From assembly GCF_022568835.1 (NCBI RefSeq), contig NZ_JAKZHV010000001.1:434001-498000 (forward strand): 64,000 nt of DNA, in the 5' to 3' direction. This DNA comes from Arsenicicoccus piscis (GTDB lineage Bacteria; Actinomycetota; Actinomycetes; Actinomycetales; Dermatophilaceae). The notes under the pieces are model-generated. The model was not told where the DNA came from and did not search any database. It saw only the letters and a program-made list of their open reading frames with translations. Below are positions 53,489-62,454 of the stretch, one piece after another. Both the position numbers and the translations under genes were made by a program. Within the stretch, counting starts at the first letter, position 1, and every line of letters starts with the position of its first letter.

Positions 53489-53974
53489 ATGCCTGATATC
53501 ACACCGTGCCTGTGGTTCGACGACGACCTCGAGCAGGTCGTGGGGTTCTACACCGATCTGTTCCCGGACTCCGAGCCGGGCACCTTCCAGCGCTACGGCG
53601 AGGCCGGCCCGGGCCAGCCCGGCACCGTCGTGTCGGGTGACTGGACCATGCTCGGCCAGCGCTGCCGCGGCATCAACGGCGGCCCGATGTTCCCGCACAC
53701 CGAGGCGTTCTCGTTCTCGGTGACCTGCGCGGACCAGGCCGAGGCCGACCACTACTGGGACGCGCTCGTCGCCGACGGCGGCGAGGAGAGCCAGTGCGGC
53801 TGGCTCAAGGACCGCTTCGGGTTGTCGTGGCAGATCATCCCGCAGCAGCTCTACGAGCTCATGGGCGACCCGGACCCGCGCCGCGCCCAGGCGGCGACCC
53901 AGGCCATGCTGCAGATGCGACGCATCGACGTGGCCGCCCTGCGGGCGGCAGCGGACTCGGCCAGCAGCAACTGA
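53489..53974 (+). CDS. VOC-superfamily (PhnB/3-dmu-9-like) protein
   Basis: 161 residues. PDITPCLWFDDDLEQVVGFY, NGGPMFPHTEAFSFSVTC and CGWLKDRFGLSWQIIPQQLY match the PhnB-like 3-demethylubiquinone-methyltransferase-fold group of the vicinal-oxygen-chelate superfamily. AAGGAGAT precedes the ATG. Enzymatic activity in this group is generally unproven. Confidence 0.9.
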   Translation: MPDITPCLWFDDDLEQVVGFYTDLFPDSEPGTFQRYGEAGPGQPGTVVSGDWTMLGQRCRGINGGPMFPHTEAFSFSVTCADQAEADHYWDALVADGGEESQCGWLKDRFGLSWQIIPQQLYELMGDPDPRRAQAATQAMLQMRRIDVAALRAAADSASSN

Positions 53975-53998
53975 CCGCTGACCGAGTCCGCTTGCGGC

Positions 53999-56488
53999 TC
54001 AAGCCTTCCCGGACTTACCCGACACCTCTGAGCCAGGCTCCTGGGCGATCCAGTCGCGCACCTCGGGCAGGTCCTCCAGATGCTCGCGGATGTAGACCTC
54101 GTGGCGATCGAGCTGGCTCTGGCACCAGGCCTTCAGCGCGGCCGACCCGCGCGGGTGCCGCTTGGAGTTGTTGAGCGCGTCCATCACCAGGTGGTAGCGG
54201 GACGCCTGGTTGCGCACGACCATGTCGAACGGCGTGGTCGTCGTGCCCTGCTCGATGAAGCCGCGCACGTGGAACCGGTCCGCGTCCGACCGGCCGTGCA
54301 CCAGCTGGTGGATCGCACCGGGGTAGCCGTGGAAGCTGAAGATCACGTCCTTGTTGTTGGTGAAGAGCTCCTCGAACGCCATGTCCGACATGCCGTTCGG
54401 GTGGTCCTTCGGACGCGACAGGGTCATCAGGTTGACGACGTTGACGACGCGAACCGACAGCTCCGGCAACCGCTCTCGCAGGATCTGCGCCGCGGCCACG
54501 GTCTCCATCGTGACGACGTCACCGGCGCAGCCGAGGACGATGTCGGGATCCTGGCCGGGCAGCTCGTTGCCGGCCCAGTCCCACACGCCGGCCCCGGCAC
54601 GGCAGTGCGCGTTGGCCTCGTCGAGCGTGAGGTACTGCAGCTGGGGCTGCTTGTCGATGACGATCAGGTTGACGTGCGAGCGGGACTTGAAGCAGTGTTC
54701 CGACACCGACAGCAGGCAGTTCGCGTCCGGCGGCAGGTAGACCCGGGCCACGTCACCCCGGTGCTGGATCATCGTGGTGATGAGCCCGGGACCCTGGTGG
54801 CTGAACCCGTTGTGGTCGTTGCGCCACGCGGTCGAGGTCAGCAGGATGTTCAGGCTCGGGACCTTGGCCCGCCAGTCCAGGTGCGCCGCCTCCTCCAGCC
54901 ACTTGGCGTGCTGGATGGTCTGGCTGGCGCTCACCATCGCGAATGCCTCGTAGGTGGCGAACAGCCCGTGCCGACCGGTCAGGGTGTAGCCCTCGAGCCA
55001 GCCGTGGCAGTTGTGCTCGGAGAGCACCTCCATCACCCGGCCGTCCGAGGAGAGCTTGACGTCCTCGGGGACGACCCGCTCCATGGTCATTCGCTCGGAC
55101 ACGTCGAAGACGGCGCCCAGCCGGTTGGAGTTGGTCTCGTCGGGGCAGAACAGCCGGAAGGAGTGCGGGTTGCGCTCGTAGAGCTGCTTCATGAGCTCGC
55201 CGAGCACCCGGGTGGACTCGGCCCGCGACGTGGCCGGCGACTCTACCGGCGTCTCGAGCGTGGCGATGTCCGGGAGGTCCAGGTCCTCGGTGAGCACCCC
55301 GCCGTTGGCGTGCGGCGTCGCCGACAGCCGCAGGTCGCCCTCGGGGTTGTTGGCCGTGACCAGCGGGGTCGGAGCACCGGAGTCGTCGAAGAGCTCCTCC
55401 GGTCGGTAGGACCGCAGCCACGACTCGAGCAGCGCGAGGTGCTCGGGGTTGTCCTTCACCCCCGACAGCGGCACCTGGTGGGCCCGCCAGGTGCCCTCGA
55501 CGACCGTGCCGTCCACCTCGTGCGGACCGGTCCAGCCCTTCGGCGAGCGCAGCACGATCAGTGGCCAGCGGGGGCGGCCGGTGGGCGACCATTCTACCTC
55601 ACCGGACGCGGGATCCGTTGCGGCTGAACCACCCTCGGAGCCACGCGCCTTGGCCCAGATCGCCCGGATCTTGGTGTAGGCCTCGGTGAGCGCCTCGGCG
55701 AACCGCTCGTGCATGCCGGGCAGGTCGCTGCCCTCGACCTCGATGACGTCGTAGCCGTGACCCTCGAGCAGGGACCGCACCTCGGCCGGGTCCTTGCGGG
55801 CCAGCACGGTCGGTCCCGCGATCTTGGCGCCGTTGAGGTGCAGGATCGGCAGCACGGCACCGTCGCGCGCGGGATTGAGGAAGGAGATGCCCTTCCACGA
55901 GCCCTCCAGCGGACCCGTCTCGGCCTCGCCGTCGCCGACCACGGACAGCGCGATCAGGTCGGGGTTGTCCATCACCGCGCCAAACGCGTGGATCAGCGCG
56001 TAGCCGAGCTCGCCGCCCTCGTGGATCGAGCCGGGCGTGGTGACCGAGGCGTGGCTCGGGATGCCGCCGGGCGCGGAGAACTGGCGGAAGAGGCGGCGGA
56101 CGCCGTCGACGTCCTGGGTGACCGCGGGAAAGCGCTCGGTGTACTCCCCCTCGAGGTAGGCGGCCGCCACCAGGGCCGGGCCGCCGTGCCCCGGGCCGGC
56201 GAGGTAGATCATCGGCTGACCGGTCTTGCGGATCAGCCGGGAGGCGTGGGCGTAGATGAACGCCAGGCCGGGCGAGGTGCCCCAGTGGCCGAGCAGGCGG
56301 GGCTTGATGTCGTCGCTCACGAGGGGCTCGCGGAGCAACGGGTTGGCCATCAGGTAGATCTGGCCGACGGTGAGGTAGTTGGCGGCTCGCCACCAGGCGT
56401 CGAGGTGCGCGATGTCCTCGGTGGTCGGGTGGGCGAGGTCGTGACGGATGTCTTCGGTGAGCGGGGTGTCCGCGACGGGAGTCGTCAT
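53999..56488 (-). CDS. xfp: Phosphoketolase (xylulose-5-P/fructose-6-P)
   Basis: 829 residues, normal for the family. ATG at 56488 before MTTPVADTPLTED. Thiamine-diphosphate motif GDGEAETGPLEGSW, and conserved GPGHGGPA, HQGPGLIT and HVRGFIEQGTTTTPFDM. Splits xylulose-5-phosphate or fructose-6-phosphate with phosphate to acetyl-phosphate plus a smaller sugar phosphate. Acts in the cytosol as a bypass of glycolysis. No ackA or pta gene is adjacent. The gene stands alone, converging on the VOC gene. Confidence 0.96.
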   Translation of the reverse strand: MTTPVADTPLTEDIRHDLAHPTTEDIAHLDAWWRAANYLTVGQIYLMANPLLREPLVSDDIKPRLLGHWGTSPGLAFIYAHASRLIRKTGQPMIYLAGPGHGGPALVAAAYLEGEYTERFPAVTQDVDGVRRLFRQFSAPGGIPSHASVTTPGSIHEGGELGYALIHAFGAVMDNPDLIALSVVGDGEAETGPLEGSWKGISFLNPARDGAVLPILHLNGAKIAGPTVLARKDPAEVRSLLEGHGYDVIEVEGSDLPGMHERFAEALTEAYTKIRAIWAKARGSEGGSAATDPASGEVEWSPTGRPRWPLIVLRSPKGWTGPHEVDGTVVEGTWRAHQVPLSGVKDNPEHLALLESWLRSYRPEELFDDSGAPTPLVTANNPEGDLRLSATPHANGGVLTEDLDLPDIATLETPVESPATSRAESTRVLGELMKQLYERNPHSFRLFCPDETNSNRLGAVFDVSERMTMERVVPEDVKLSSDGRVMEVLSEHNCHGWLEGYTLTGRHGLFATYEAFAMVSASQTIQHAKWLEEAAHLDWRAKVPSLNILLTSTAWRNDHNGFSHQGPGLITTMIQHRGDVARVYLPPDANCLLSVSEHCFKSRSHVNLIVIDKQPQLQYLTLDEANAHCRAGAGVWDWAGNELPGQDPDIVLGCAGDVVTMETVAAAQILRERLPELSVRVVNVVNLMTLSRPKDHPNGMSDMAFEELFTNNKDVIFSFHGYPGAIHQLVHGRSDADRFHVRGFIEQGTTTTPFDMVVRNQASRYHLVMDALNNSKRHPRGSAALKAWCQSQLDRHEVYIREHLEDLPEVRDWIAQEPGSEVSGKSGKA

Positions 56489-56520
56489 GACCCCATCCTC
56501 GCCCGCGACCGTGGCGGTGG

Positions 56521-57042
56521 CTACAGCGGGGGTGAGGTGTCGTCGCCGAGCGGCCGCTGGACCCAGGCGACGTCGCGCCACTCGCCCTGCTTCCACCCGA
56601 CCCGCCGGAAGACCCCGACCGGCTCGAAGCCGAGCGCCCGGTGCAGCCCCTCGCAGGCCGGGTTGGGGACGACCATCCCGGCGACCGCCATCCGGTAGCC
56701 GAGGCCGGTCAGCCGCTCCAGCAACTCGCCGTAGAGCCGGGTCCCAAGGCCCTGCCCCTCATAGCCCTGCCGCAGGTAGATGCTCACCTCGGTGGAGAAG
56801 CGGTAGGCGGGGCGGCTGCGGAACGCCACGCCGTAGGCGTAGCCCACGACCTCGCCGTCCTGCTCGGCCACCAGCCAGGCGTGGCTGCGCTGGGCCTCGT
56901 TGATGCGGCGCGCGAAGTCGACGGAGTCGGGGATCTCGGTCTCGAACGTGACGGCGGTCGAGTCGACGAACGGCGCGTAGATGTCCGCGCAGGACTGGGC
57001 GTCCACCTCGGCGACCCCATCACGGATCAGCAGCTCAGTCAT
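56521..57042 (-). CDS. GNAT acetyltransferase (phosphinothricin-acetyltransferase-like)
   Basis: 173 residues. ADIYAPFVDSTAVTFETEIP is the Pat-type start, and IYLRQGYEGQGLGTRLYGEL is the acetyl-CoA-binding loop (Q/R-x-x-G-x-G). ALGFEPVGVFRRVGWKQGEW is the conserved end. Probably N-acetylates a small amine such as an amino-acid herbicide analogue or methionine sulfoximine. Three 9-bp tandem repeats lie just upstream. Confidence 0.9.
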   Translation of the reverse strand: MTELLIRDGVAEVDAQSCADIYAPFVDSTAVTFETEIPDSVDFARRINEAQRSHAWLVAEQDGEVVGYAYGVAFRSRPAYRFSTEVSIYLRQGYEGQGLGTRLYGELLERLTGLGYRMAVAGMVVPNPACEGLHRALGFEPVGVFRRVGWKQGEWRDVAWVQRPLGDDTSPPL

Positions 57043-57050
57043 GGTGACTC

Positions 57051-57077
57051 GGGCTGCTCGGGCTGCTCGGGCTGCTC
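57051..57077. repeat. 9-bp tandem repeat
   Basis: Three perfect copies of GGGCTGCTC in the 66-bp gap between the sigma-factor stop and the GNAT start. Confidence 0.85.
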
Positions 57078-57108
57078 GGGGGCGGACGTCGGTTCATCAC
57101 CGCAGACT

Positions 57109-58470
57109 CTACGGGCCCGGACTCGGCGCGCACCACCGCCCCAGCCCGCCCCGTCGCCGCTCCAGGTGCGCGCGCTCGGCCGGGTCGTGCGTGAGCGCCA
57201 CCGCCTGGTCGTAGACCGGGCCCGCCTCCGCGCACCGGTCCAGCCGCTCGAGCAGGTGGGCCCGCAGCACGAGCGCCGGCTGGAAGCGCGCGGCCGCGAC
57301 GCCGCTCTCGCGGTCCAGCTGGTTCAGCCGGTCGAGCGCGGCCGCGGGCCCGGACACCTCGGCCATGACCGCCGCGTGGGCCACCGCGCCTCCGAGGGAC
57401 GGGGCCACCTGCTGCAGCGCGTCGTGCAGCCCGAGCAGCGCCGGCCAGTCGGTGCGTCCGCTCTCCAGCCGCGCGCAGTGGACGGCCTGGATCGCCGCCT
57501 CGAGCTGGAACCGACCCAGCCGGCCGAGCCCGTGGGCGACGCGCAGGTGCTCGCGAGCCCGCTCGATCAGCGTCGCGTCCCACAGCATCGTGTCCTGCTC
57601 GGCCAGCGGGACGAACCGACCCCCGGCGCCGCGTCGAGCAGGGCGGCGAGCACAGTCGAGCTCGACGAGCGCCGCGAGACCGCGCGCCTCGGGCTCCGCC
57701 GGCACGAGCTCTACCAGGATCTCGGCGAGTCGCGCTGCTTCCCAAGGGAGTTCGCGCTCCTCCGAGCCGGTGGTGCTCCACTGGACGGCCAAGGCGCCGT
57801 AGACCGCCTCGAGAACGGCATCGAGGCGGTCGGGCAGCGAGTCGAGATCAGGCACGACGAACGGGATGCCGGCCGCCTGGATCCGACGCTTGGCGCGCAC
57901 CAGCCGGGTCGCCATGGTCGCCGGGGGGACGGCGTAGGCCCGACCGACCTGCGCGGCCGTGCAGCCCAGCACCGTCGTGAGCATGAGTGGCGTGTGCAGG
58001 GTGCGGTCGATGGCGGGGTGCGCGCACACCATCATCAAGGCCAACCGGTGGTCCGGGATCGCGTCCACGTCGACCTCCTGCACGACGGCCGGGTCGTGCG
58101 CCTCGGGGACCAGCAGCGTGGTCCGACTGTGCTCAGCGCTGCGCCACCGGTCGCGCAGCCGGTTGCGGGCCACGGTCAGCAACCACGCCTGCGGCTTGGT
58201 CGGCACGCCGTCGACGGGCCAGGTGCGCACGGCCCGCTCGAAGGCGTCCGCCAGGGCGTCCTCGGCCGCGGTGATGTCGGCCCCTGTCGCGGCCAGCAGC
58301 GCGACCAGGCGTCCGTAGTGCTCCCGCGCCGCGCGCGCCACCGCCTCCACCGCCTCGTCCTGCGGGACGTCGTTGGCAGAGGCGGTGGACGTGGCCGCGG
58401 CCGTGGCTGTGGTCGCGGCGGCTGCGGCTGCGTCGAAGCCGACCGGGTCCTCAGCGAGTCCAGGCACCAT
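57109..58470 (-). CDS. ECF42-like sigma factor with C-terminal extension
   Basis: 453 residues, much longer than ordinary ECF factors. After a low-complexity Ala/Thr N-terminus, region 2 reads DALADAFERAVRTWPVDGVP and AWLLTVARNRLRDRWR, and region 4 contains VGRAYAVPPATMATRLVRAK. The ~250-residue C-terminal helical (TPR-like, DUF6596) domain is the mark of the ECF42 group. The start overlaps the YCII/DGPF gene by 20 bp, the partner expected for this group. Controls an unknown stress regulon. Confidence 0.9.
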   Translation of the reverse strand: MVPGLAEDPVGFDAAAAAATTATAAATSTASANDVPQDEAVEAVARAAREHYGRLVALLAATGADITAAEDALADAFERAVRTWPVDGVPTKPQAWLLTVARNRLRDRWRSAEHSRTTLLVPEAHDPAVVQEVDVDAIPDHRLALMMVCAHPAIDRTLHTPLMLTTVLGCTAAQVGRAYAVPPATMATRLVRAKRRIQAAGIPFVVPDLDSLPDRLDAVLEAVYGALAVQWSTTGSEERELPWEAARLAEILVELVPAEPEARGLAALVELDCARRPARRGAGGRFVPLAEQDTMLWDATLIERAREHLRVAHGLGRLGRFQLEAAIQAVHCARLESGRTDWPALLGLHDALQQVAPSLGGAVAHAAVMAEVSGPAAALDRLNQLDRESGVAAARFQPALVLRAHLLERLDRCAEAGPVYDQAVALTHDPAERAHLERRRGGLGRWCAPSPGP

Positions 58471-58822
58471 CGACGAAAGCCGTTGCGGTGGGTCGGATCT
58501 CGATCGAGCCCCACTGGGCGCCCGGGCACTTCTCGGCCCACCCGATCGCCGCGTCGAGGTGCGGGACGTCGATCACGAAGACTCCGGCGAGCGCCTCCTT
58601 GGTCTCGGCGAACGGGCCGTCCTGGACCTGCAGGTCACCGTGGCGCCGCGTGACCGTCGTGCTCGCCGCGGTGGGCTGCAGCACGTCGGCGGCGATCAGG
58701 ACACCGGCGCTGGTCAGGGCTCGTCCGTAGGCGCCGAAGGCCTCCATCGCCTCCTGGATCGTCTGCGGGTCCAGCTCGCCGTCGGCCGGCTCGGCGTAGT
58801 GCATCAGCAGTGCGTAGCGCAT
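58451..58822 (-). CDS. YCII/DGPF-domain protein, ECF42 partner
   Basis: 123 residues. MRYALLMHYAEPADGELDP start and the diagnostic VQDGPFAETKEALAGVFV motif. It sits directly upstream of, and overlapping, the ECF42-like sigma gene, the conserved genomic arrangement. DGPF proteins are typical targets or companions of ECF42 rather than classical anti-sigma factors. Confidence 0.92.
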   Translation of the reverse strand: MRYALLMHYAEPADGELDPQTIQEAMEAFGAYGRALTSAGVLIAADVLQPTAASTTVTRRHGDLQVQDGPFAETKEALAGVFVIDVPHLDAAIGWAEKCPGAQWGSIEIRPTATAFVDGAWTR

Positions 58823-58970
58823 GGCGTCAACCTCTCATCTCGTCCTGGGCTCCGCGCTGGTCGCGTCGCTCCACCTCCATGACGAACGAGTGGGGTCGAG
58901 ATCGTCACCTGGCGCAGCGTGGCGGATCGCGCCTTCGTTCGGGCCGTGGCTCATGCACCTGGTTCGTGCC

Positions 58971-59759
58971 CTAGTTCATGCCCGCGCCGACGGCCTCGCG
59001 CAGGGCGTCGAGCTCGACCGTGCTGCCGCTGAAGTCGGGCTCGGGACCGCGACCCCAGAGCCAACGGTTTACGGCCTCGGCGGTGCCGCTGACCGTGGCG
59101 TCCGAGGACGCGGGGCCCTCGACCAGCACTACGCCTGGCTCGTCGAAGACCTTCCCGTCCGGGGAGGTCCCGCGCCACCGGCCCGCCTGCACGACCCAGG
59201 AACGATCGACGTCCGTCGCGGTGATCGTCACGGTGGCGCCCACCGGTTCGAGGTCCAGACCCATCAGACCCCACCACACCCACATCACCTCGAAGGCGTG
59301 CGCGATGCCGTCGGCCGCGAGCTCGGGGTCGATCGGCGCCGGCACTGCGCCGGCCGCCAGCTCCGCGTCGATCCGGTGCATGAGCGCCTCGTGCGCCTGC
59401 ATCCGGCGGGTGGAGCCGACGGTCTTGGCCGTGGGGAGCCAGAACCACGCCGGCGTGTCATCCGAACGAGAGGCCAGCTCCCGCAACAGGTTCGACGTCT
59501 GGTCCTCGAACAGCGCCAGCAGCCCGTCCTGGTCCGTGGGGCGCGGGGGCTTGGCCTGCTCGATCGCTTCGATGTCGTCGTCCTCGAGGGCACCGGAACG
59601 CAGCACCTCGGCCCAGAACAGGTGGACCTCGCCCAGGTGCCAGAGCAGATCGGCTGCCGTCCAACCGGGGCACGTCGGGACGGGCGCTGTCGGGTCGGCC
59701 TCGCGCAGCACGTCCGCAAAGCGGTCGGACTCCCGGCTGATGGCCTGCATGTAGTCCAT
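58971..59759 (-). CDS. Mycothiol-dependent maleylpyruvate-isomerase-family protein
   Basis: 262 residues. The DinB/MDMPI four-helix bundle has metal-ligand histidines in PGWTAADLLWHLGEVHLFW and MQAHEALMHRIDAELAAG, followed by the C-terminal MDMPI_C-like domain. These enzymes use mycothiol for isomerisation or conjugation. Substrate unknown. Supports an actinobacterial origin. Confidence 0.9.
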   Translation of the reverse strand: MDYMQAISRESDRFADVLREADPTAPVPTCPGWTAADLLWHLGEVHLFWAEVLRSGALEDDDIEAIEQAKPPRPTDQDGLLALFEDQTSNLLRELASRSDDTPAWFWLPTAKTVGSTRRMQAHEALMHRIDAELAAGAVPAPIDPELAADGIAHAFEVMWVWWGLMGLDLEPVGATVTITATDVDRSWVVQAGRWRGTSPDGKVFDEPGVVLVEGPASSDATVSGTAEAVNRWLWGRGPEPDFSGSTVELDALREAVGAGMN

Positions 59760-60207
59760 GACTCATCTCAGCACGGTCGCGACTGCCGGCACCAGGGTTC
59801 CCCGCCGCCGTTCCCCGGGGAGTGCCGGGGGTGTCAGGGGTGTCCGGGGCGCAGGTCTCTGGTCGCCAGAACCGTTCTGACGCGCCGGCACCGGCCGGGG
59901 GTGAGCGCTTCGGACGGATTCATGGCCGTATGAACGTTCCAATCCGCTCTACGGGGGCGTGAATCCGTCCGAACGGTACGGCCGCGAGGGCCCCCGGCAC
60001 GTCACGACGGCGAGGGCCGGACGTGCTGGGCGACAGCGGCGATCGCGAGGTCGAAAGCGACCAGGCGCCGCGGGGCGAGGGTCAGCCATTTGGGCTTTCA
60101 GGGTGTCGAAAACCTACCTTTCGTAATGTCCAGTAACTGATAGTCACCATAGGCTGGTGATGGTCGAGGCATGCCTCCGCGGGGGCCGGAGCAGTAGGAA
60201 GCAAGTC
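59760..60207. other. 448-bp intergenic region, no gene seen
   Basis: Contains GC-rich GGGGTGTC-type repeats (59,815-59,850), a 14-bp inverted repeat (59909-59973), and an AT-rich stretch (60,100-60,150) likely to hold the promoter of the collagen-glycosyltransferase gene. No convincing frame. Confidence 0.6.
59909..59973. repeat. 14-bp inverted repeat
   Basis: TTCGGACGGATTCA (59909-59922) and its exact reverse complement (59960-59973), 37 bp apart. It may be a hairpin or a protein-binding site upstream of the collagen-like gene. Confidence 0.75.
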
Positions 60208-62454
60208 ATGGCGGGTCGGCATCGACGTGCGGCAGTCGCTGGACTGCCCCGGCGGGTCGCTCTGGGCGTCAGCTCGACCCTGGCCGCGGCGGCCCTCGCC
60301 TCCCCCTCCGTCCAGGCGCACGCCGCGGAGACGGCCATCGCGGGCCAGTCGCGTGTCGCCACCGGCCCCATCCCCTACCTCGCACCGGACAAGCTGCCCG
60401 TAGCAGTCCTCGGCGCCGTTCCCGCAGCACGCACCTCCCAGCGCCCGGCCTCGGCGGATCCGTTGGGCGTCCAGGGCTATCAGATCGGCGTCCAGGGCCT
60501 GTCGACCGTCTGCGTGGACTCCCCGACCCCGACCCCGGTTCCCTACGACGCAGCGCTGGGCGCGCAGGGTTACCAGTCGCCGGACCAGGTCATCGTCGAC
60601 TGCGTGGCGCCTGCGGGGGTCCAGGGTTTCCAGGATGGCAGCCTGACCTTCCCCGGTGAATCTCGTTCGACGGCAAGCGCATCGGCGGAACGACAGGGGC
60701 CTCAGGGGCCGCAGGGCAGCGAAGGCATGCCAGGGATCGACGGTGCGGACGGCCTGAACGGCGGAGCCGGCGCGCAGGGATCCGTTGGTGCGCAAGGGAG
60801 CTCGGGGGCACCCGGCACTCCGGGGGCTCAAGGGGTTCGGGGGATCCAGGGCGCAGCGGGATCCGCCGACGGCAAGGTCGGACCGTCCGGTGCAACAGGC
60901 ATGCCCGGGCCGCAGGGCTTCCAGGGCACGACCGGCGCACCCGGACCTCAAGGTGTCGCCGGCTCGGCCGGCCCGCAGGGTGCTACGGGGTCGCAGGGCT
61001 CCCCCGGCGCACAAGGCAGTCAGGGCACCCAGGGTGGCGCCAGAGCCCAAGGCGCCCAACGAAGTCAGGGCACTCAAGGCGCAACAGGCGCTCAGGGCTC
61101 GACTGGCACCCAAGGCCCGCAGGGCTACCAAGGCTTCAAAGGCGACACCGGCTCTCAAGGCAGTCAAGGCACCACGGGCGCTCAAGGTGCCCAAGGCAAC
61201 ACCGGCGCTCAAGGTTCACAGGGCAACCAAGGGAGCCAGGGTTCGACGGGTGCTCAGGGAGTCCAGGGCGACACGGGAGCCCAGGGCAGCCAGGGCGACC
61301 CAGGGCTGACCGTGCCGAAGGTCTCCGTCTTCACCCCCAGTCACAAGACCCGCTACCTCGACGAGTGCTTCGCCAGCCTGCAACGGCAGACCTGGGAAGA
61401 CTGGGAGTGGGTGATCGTCCTCAACGGCAACGCCCGGTGGCGTCCCGAGAAGCCTGACGGCAGAGTGCGACTCGTCGTCGCGGACGAGCTGACCGGCGCG
61501 GGCGCCGCCAAGCGGCGCGTCTGCGAGGAGTCCACCGGCGACATCCTCGTCGAGCTCGACCACGACGACCTCCTCACGCCGGACGCCCTTGCTGCCGTGG
61601 TCGAGGCGTTCGACGCGAATCCCGGTGCGGCACTGGTCTACAGCCACGCGGCGCAGGTCCTCGAGGACGGGAGCCGCGACGACTCCCGGTTCGCTGCGGA
61701 CGCCGGCTGGGAGTATCGCGACGTCGACGTCGACGGGCGATCCCTCATCCATGCGGTGTCGCTCGCGCCCACCCCGCACAACGTCTCCTACATCTGGTTC
61801 GCGCCCAACCACGTCCGCGCGTTCCCGCGCTGGGCCTACGACCGGGCCGGTGGCTACGACGCGTCGCTGACCGTCCTCGACGACCAGGACCTGATGTGCC
61901 GGCTCTACGCGCTAGGTGAGTTCGTGCCCGTCGACCGTTGCCTCTACCTGCAGCGCATGCACGCGATCAACACCCGGCGGGACGGCGAGACCAACGCCTA
62001 CATCCAGCAGCAGACGATCCTCCTCTACGACCGCTACATCGAGGCGAACGCCCCGGCCTGGAGCCGTCGACAGGGCCTGCTCGCGCTCGACCTGGGGGCG
62101 GCCCACAACCGACCGGCCGGCTACCTGGGCGTCGATCAGTACCCTGGCCCCGACGTCGACATCGTGGCCACGCTCCCGAGTCCCCCTGACCTGCCGGACG
62201 GCACGGTCGGCGTGATCCGAGCCCACGACTTCCTGGAGCACGTCGTGGACAAGGTGGCGCTCATCAATGAGCTCTACCGCGTGCTCGCCCCGGGCGGGAT
62301 GCTGCTGACCCTCACGCCCAGCACCGACGGCCGCGGCGCCTTCCAGGACCCGACGCACGTCGCCTACTACAAGGAGAACTCGTTCTGGTACTACACCGAG
62401 CAGCAGTTGAGTCCAGCAGAGTGGTGTACGAGTTGGTGGCCGTGTCGCTCATGA
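60208..62454 (+). CDS. Collagen-like repeat / GT2 glycosyltransferase / methyltransferase fusion, 5' part (cut by IS)
   Basis: 748 codons as it stands; native sequence ends at about residue 733, and the last codons lie in the IS. ATG at 60208 follows AGGAAG. A signal peptide (VALGVSSTLAAAALASPSVQ, cleavage near AHA-AE) precedes four G-(V/A)-Q-G motifs, then Gly-X-Y triplets from about residue 162 to 367 (for example GAQGSQGTTGAQGAQGNTGA), Gln-rich as in bacterial collagens. Next is a GT2 domain (VSVFTPSHKTRYLDECFASL, LVELDHDDLLTPDALAAV) to about 610. A SAM-methyltransferase-like domain follows (ALDLGAAHNRPAGYLGVDQY, RAHDFLEHVVDKV). A nucleotide-sugar enzyme behind a signal peptide is odd. Codon bias is weaker in the repeats. 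Confidence 0.85.
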   Translation: MAGRHRRAAVAGLPRRVALGVSSTLAAAALASPSVQAHAAETAIAGQSRVATGPIPYLAPDKLPVAVLGAVPAARTSQRPASADPLGVQGYQIGVQGLSTVCVDSPTPTPVPYDAALGAQGYQSPDQVIVDCVAPAGVQGFQDGSLTFPGESRSTASASAERQGPQGPQGSEGMPGIDGADGLNGGAGAQGSVGAQGSSGAPGTPGAQGVRGIQGAAGSADGKVGPSGATGMPGPQGFQGTTGAPGPQGVAGSAGPQGATGSQGSPGAQGSQGTQGGARAQGAQRSQGTQGATGAQGSTGTQGPQGYQGFKGDTGSQGSQGTTGAQGAQGNTGAQGSQGNQGSQGSTGAQGVQGDTGAQGSQGDPGLTVPKVSVFTPSHKTRYLDECFASLQRQTWEDWEWVIVLNGNARWRPEKPDGRVRLVVADELTGAGAAKRRVCEESTGDILVELDHDDLLTPDALAAVVEAFDANPGAALVYSHAAQVLEDGSRDDSRFAADAGWEYRDVDVDGRSLIHAVSLAPTPHNVSYIWFAPNHVRAFPRWAYDRAGGYDASLTVLDDQDLMCRLYALGEFVPVDRCLYLQRMHAINTRRDGETNAYIQQQTILLYDRYIEANAPAWSRRQGLLALDLGAAHNRPAGYLGVDQYPGPDVDIVATLPSPPDLPDGTVGVIRAHDFLEHVVDKVALINELYRVLAPGGMLLTLTPSTDGRGAFQDPTHVAYYKENSFWYYTEQQLSPAEWCTSWWPCRS

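Noticed and set aside
60691-61310. Collagen region considered as a DNA-level tandem repeat or assembly artefact
   Set aside because: DNA repeats are imperfect with synonymous variation while the protein keeps Gly every third residue, so coding selection explains it.
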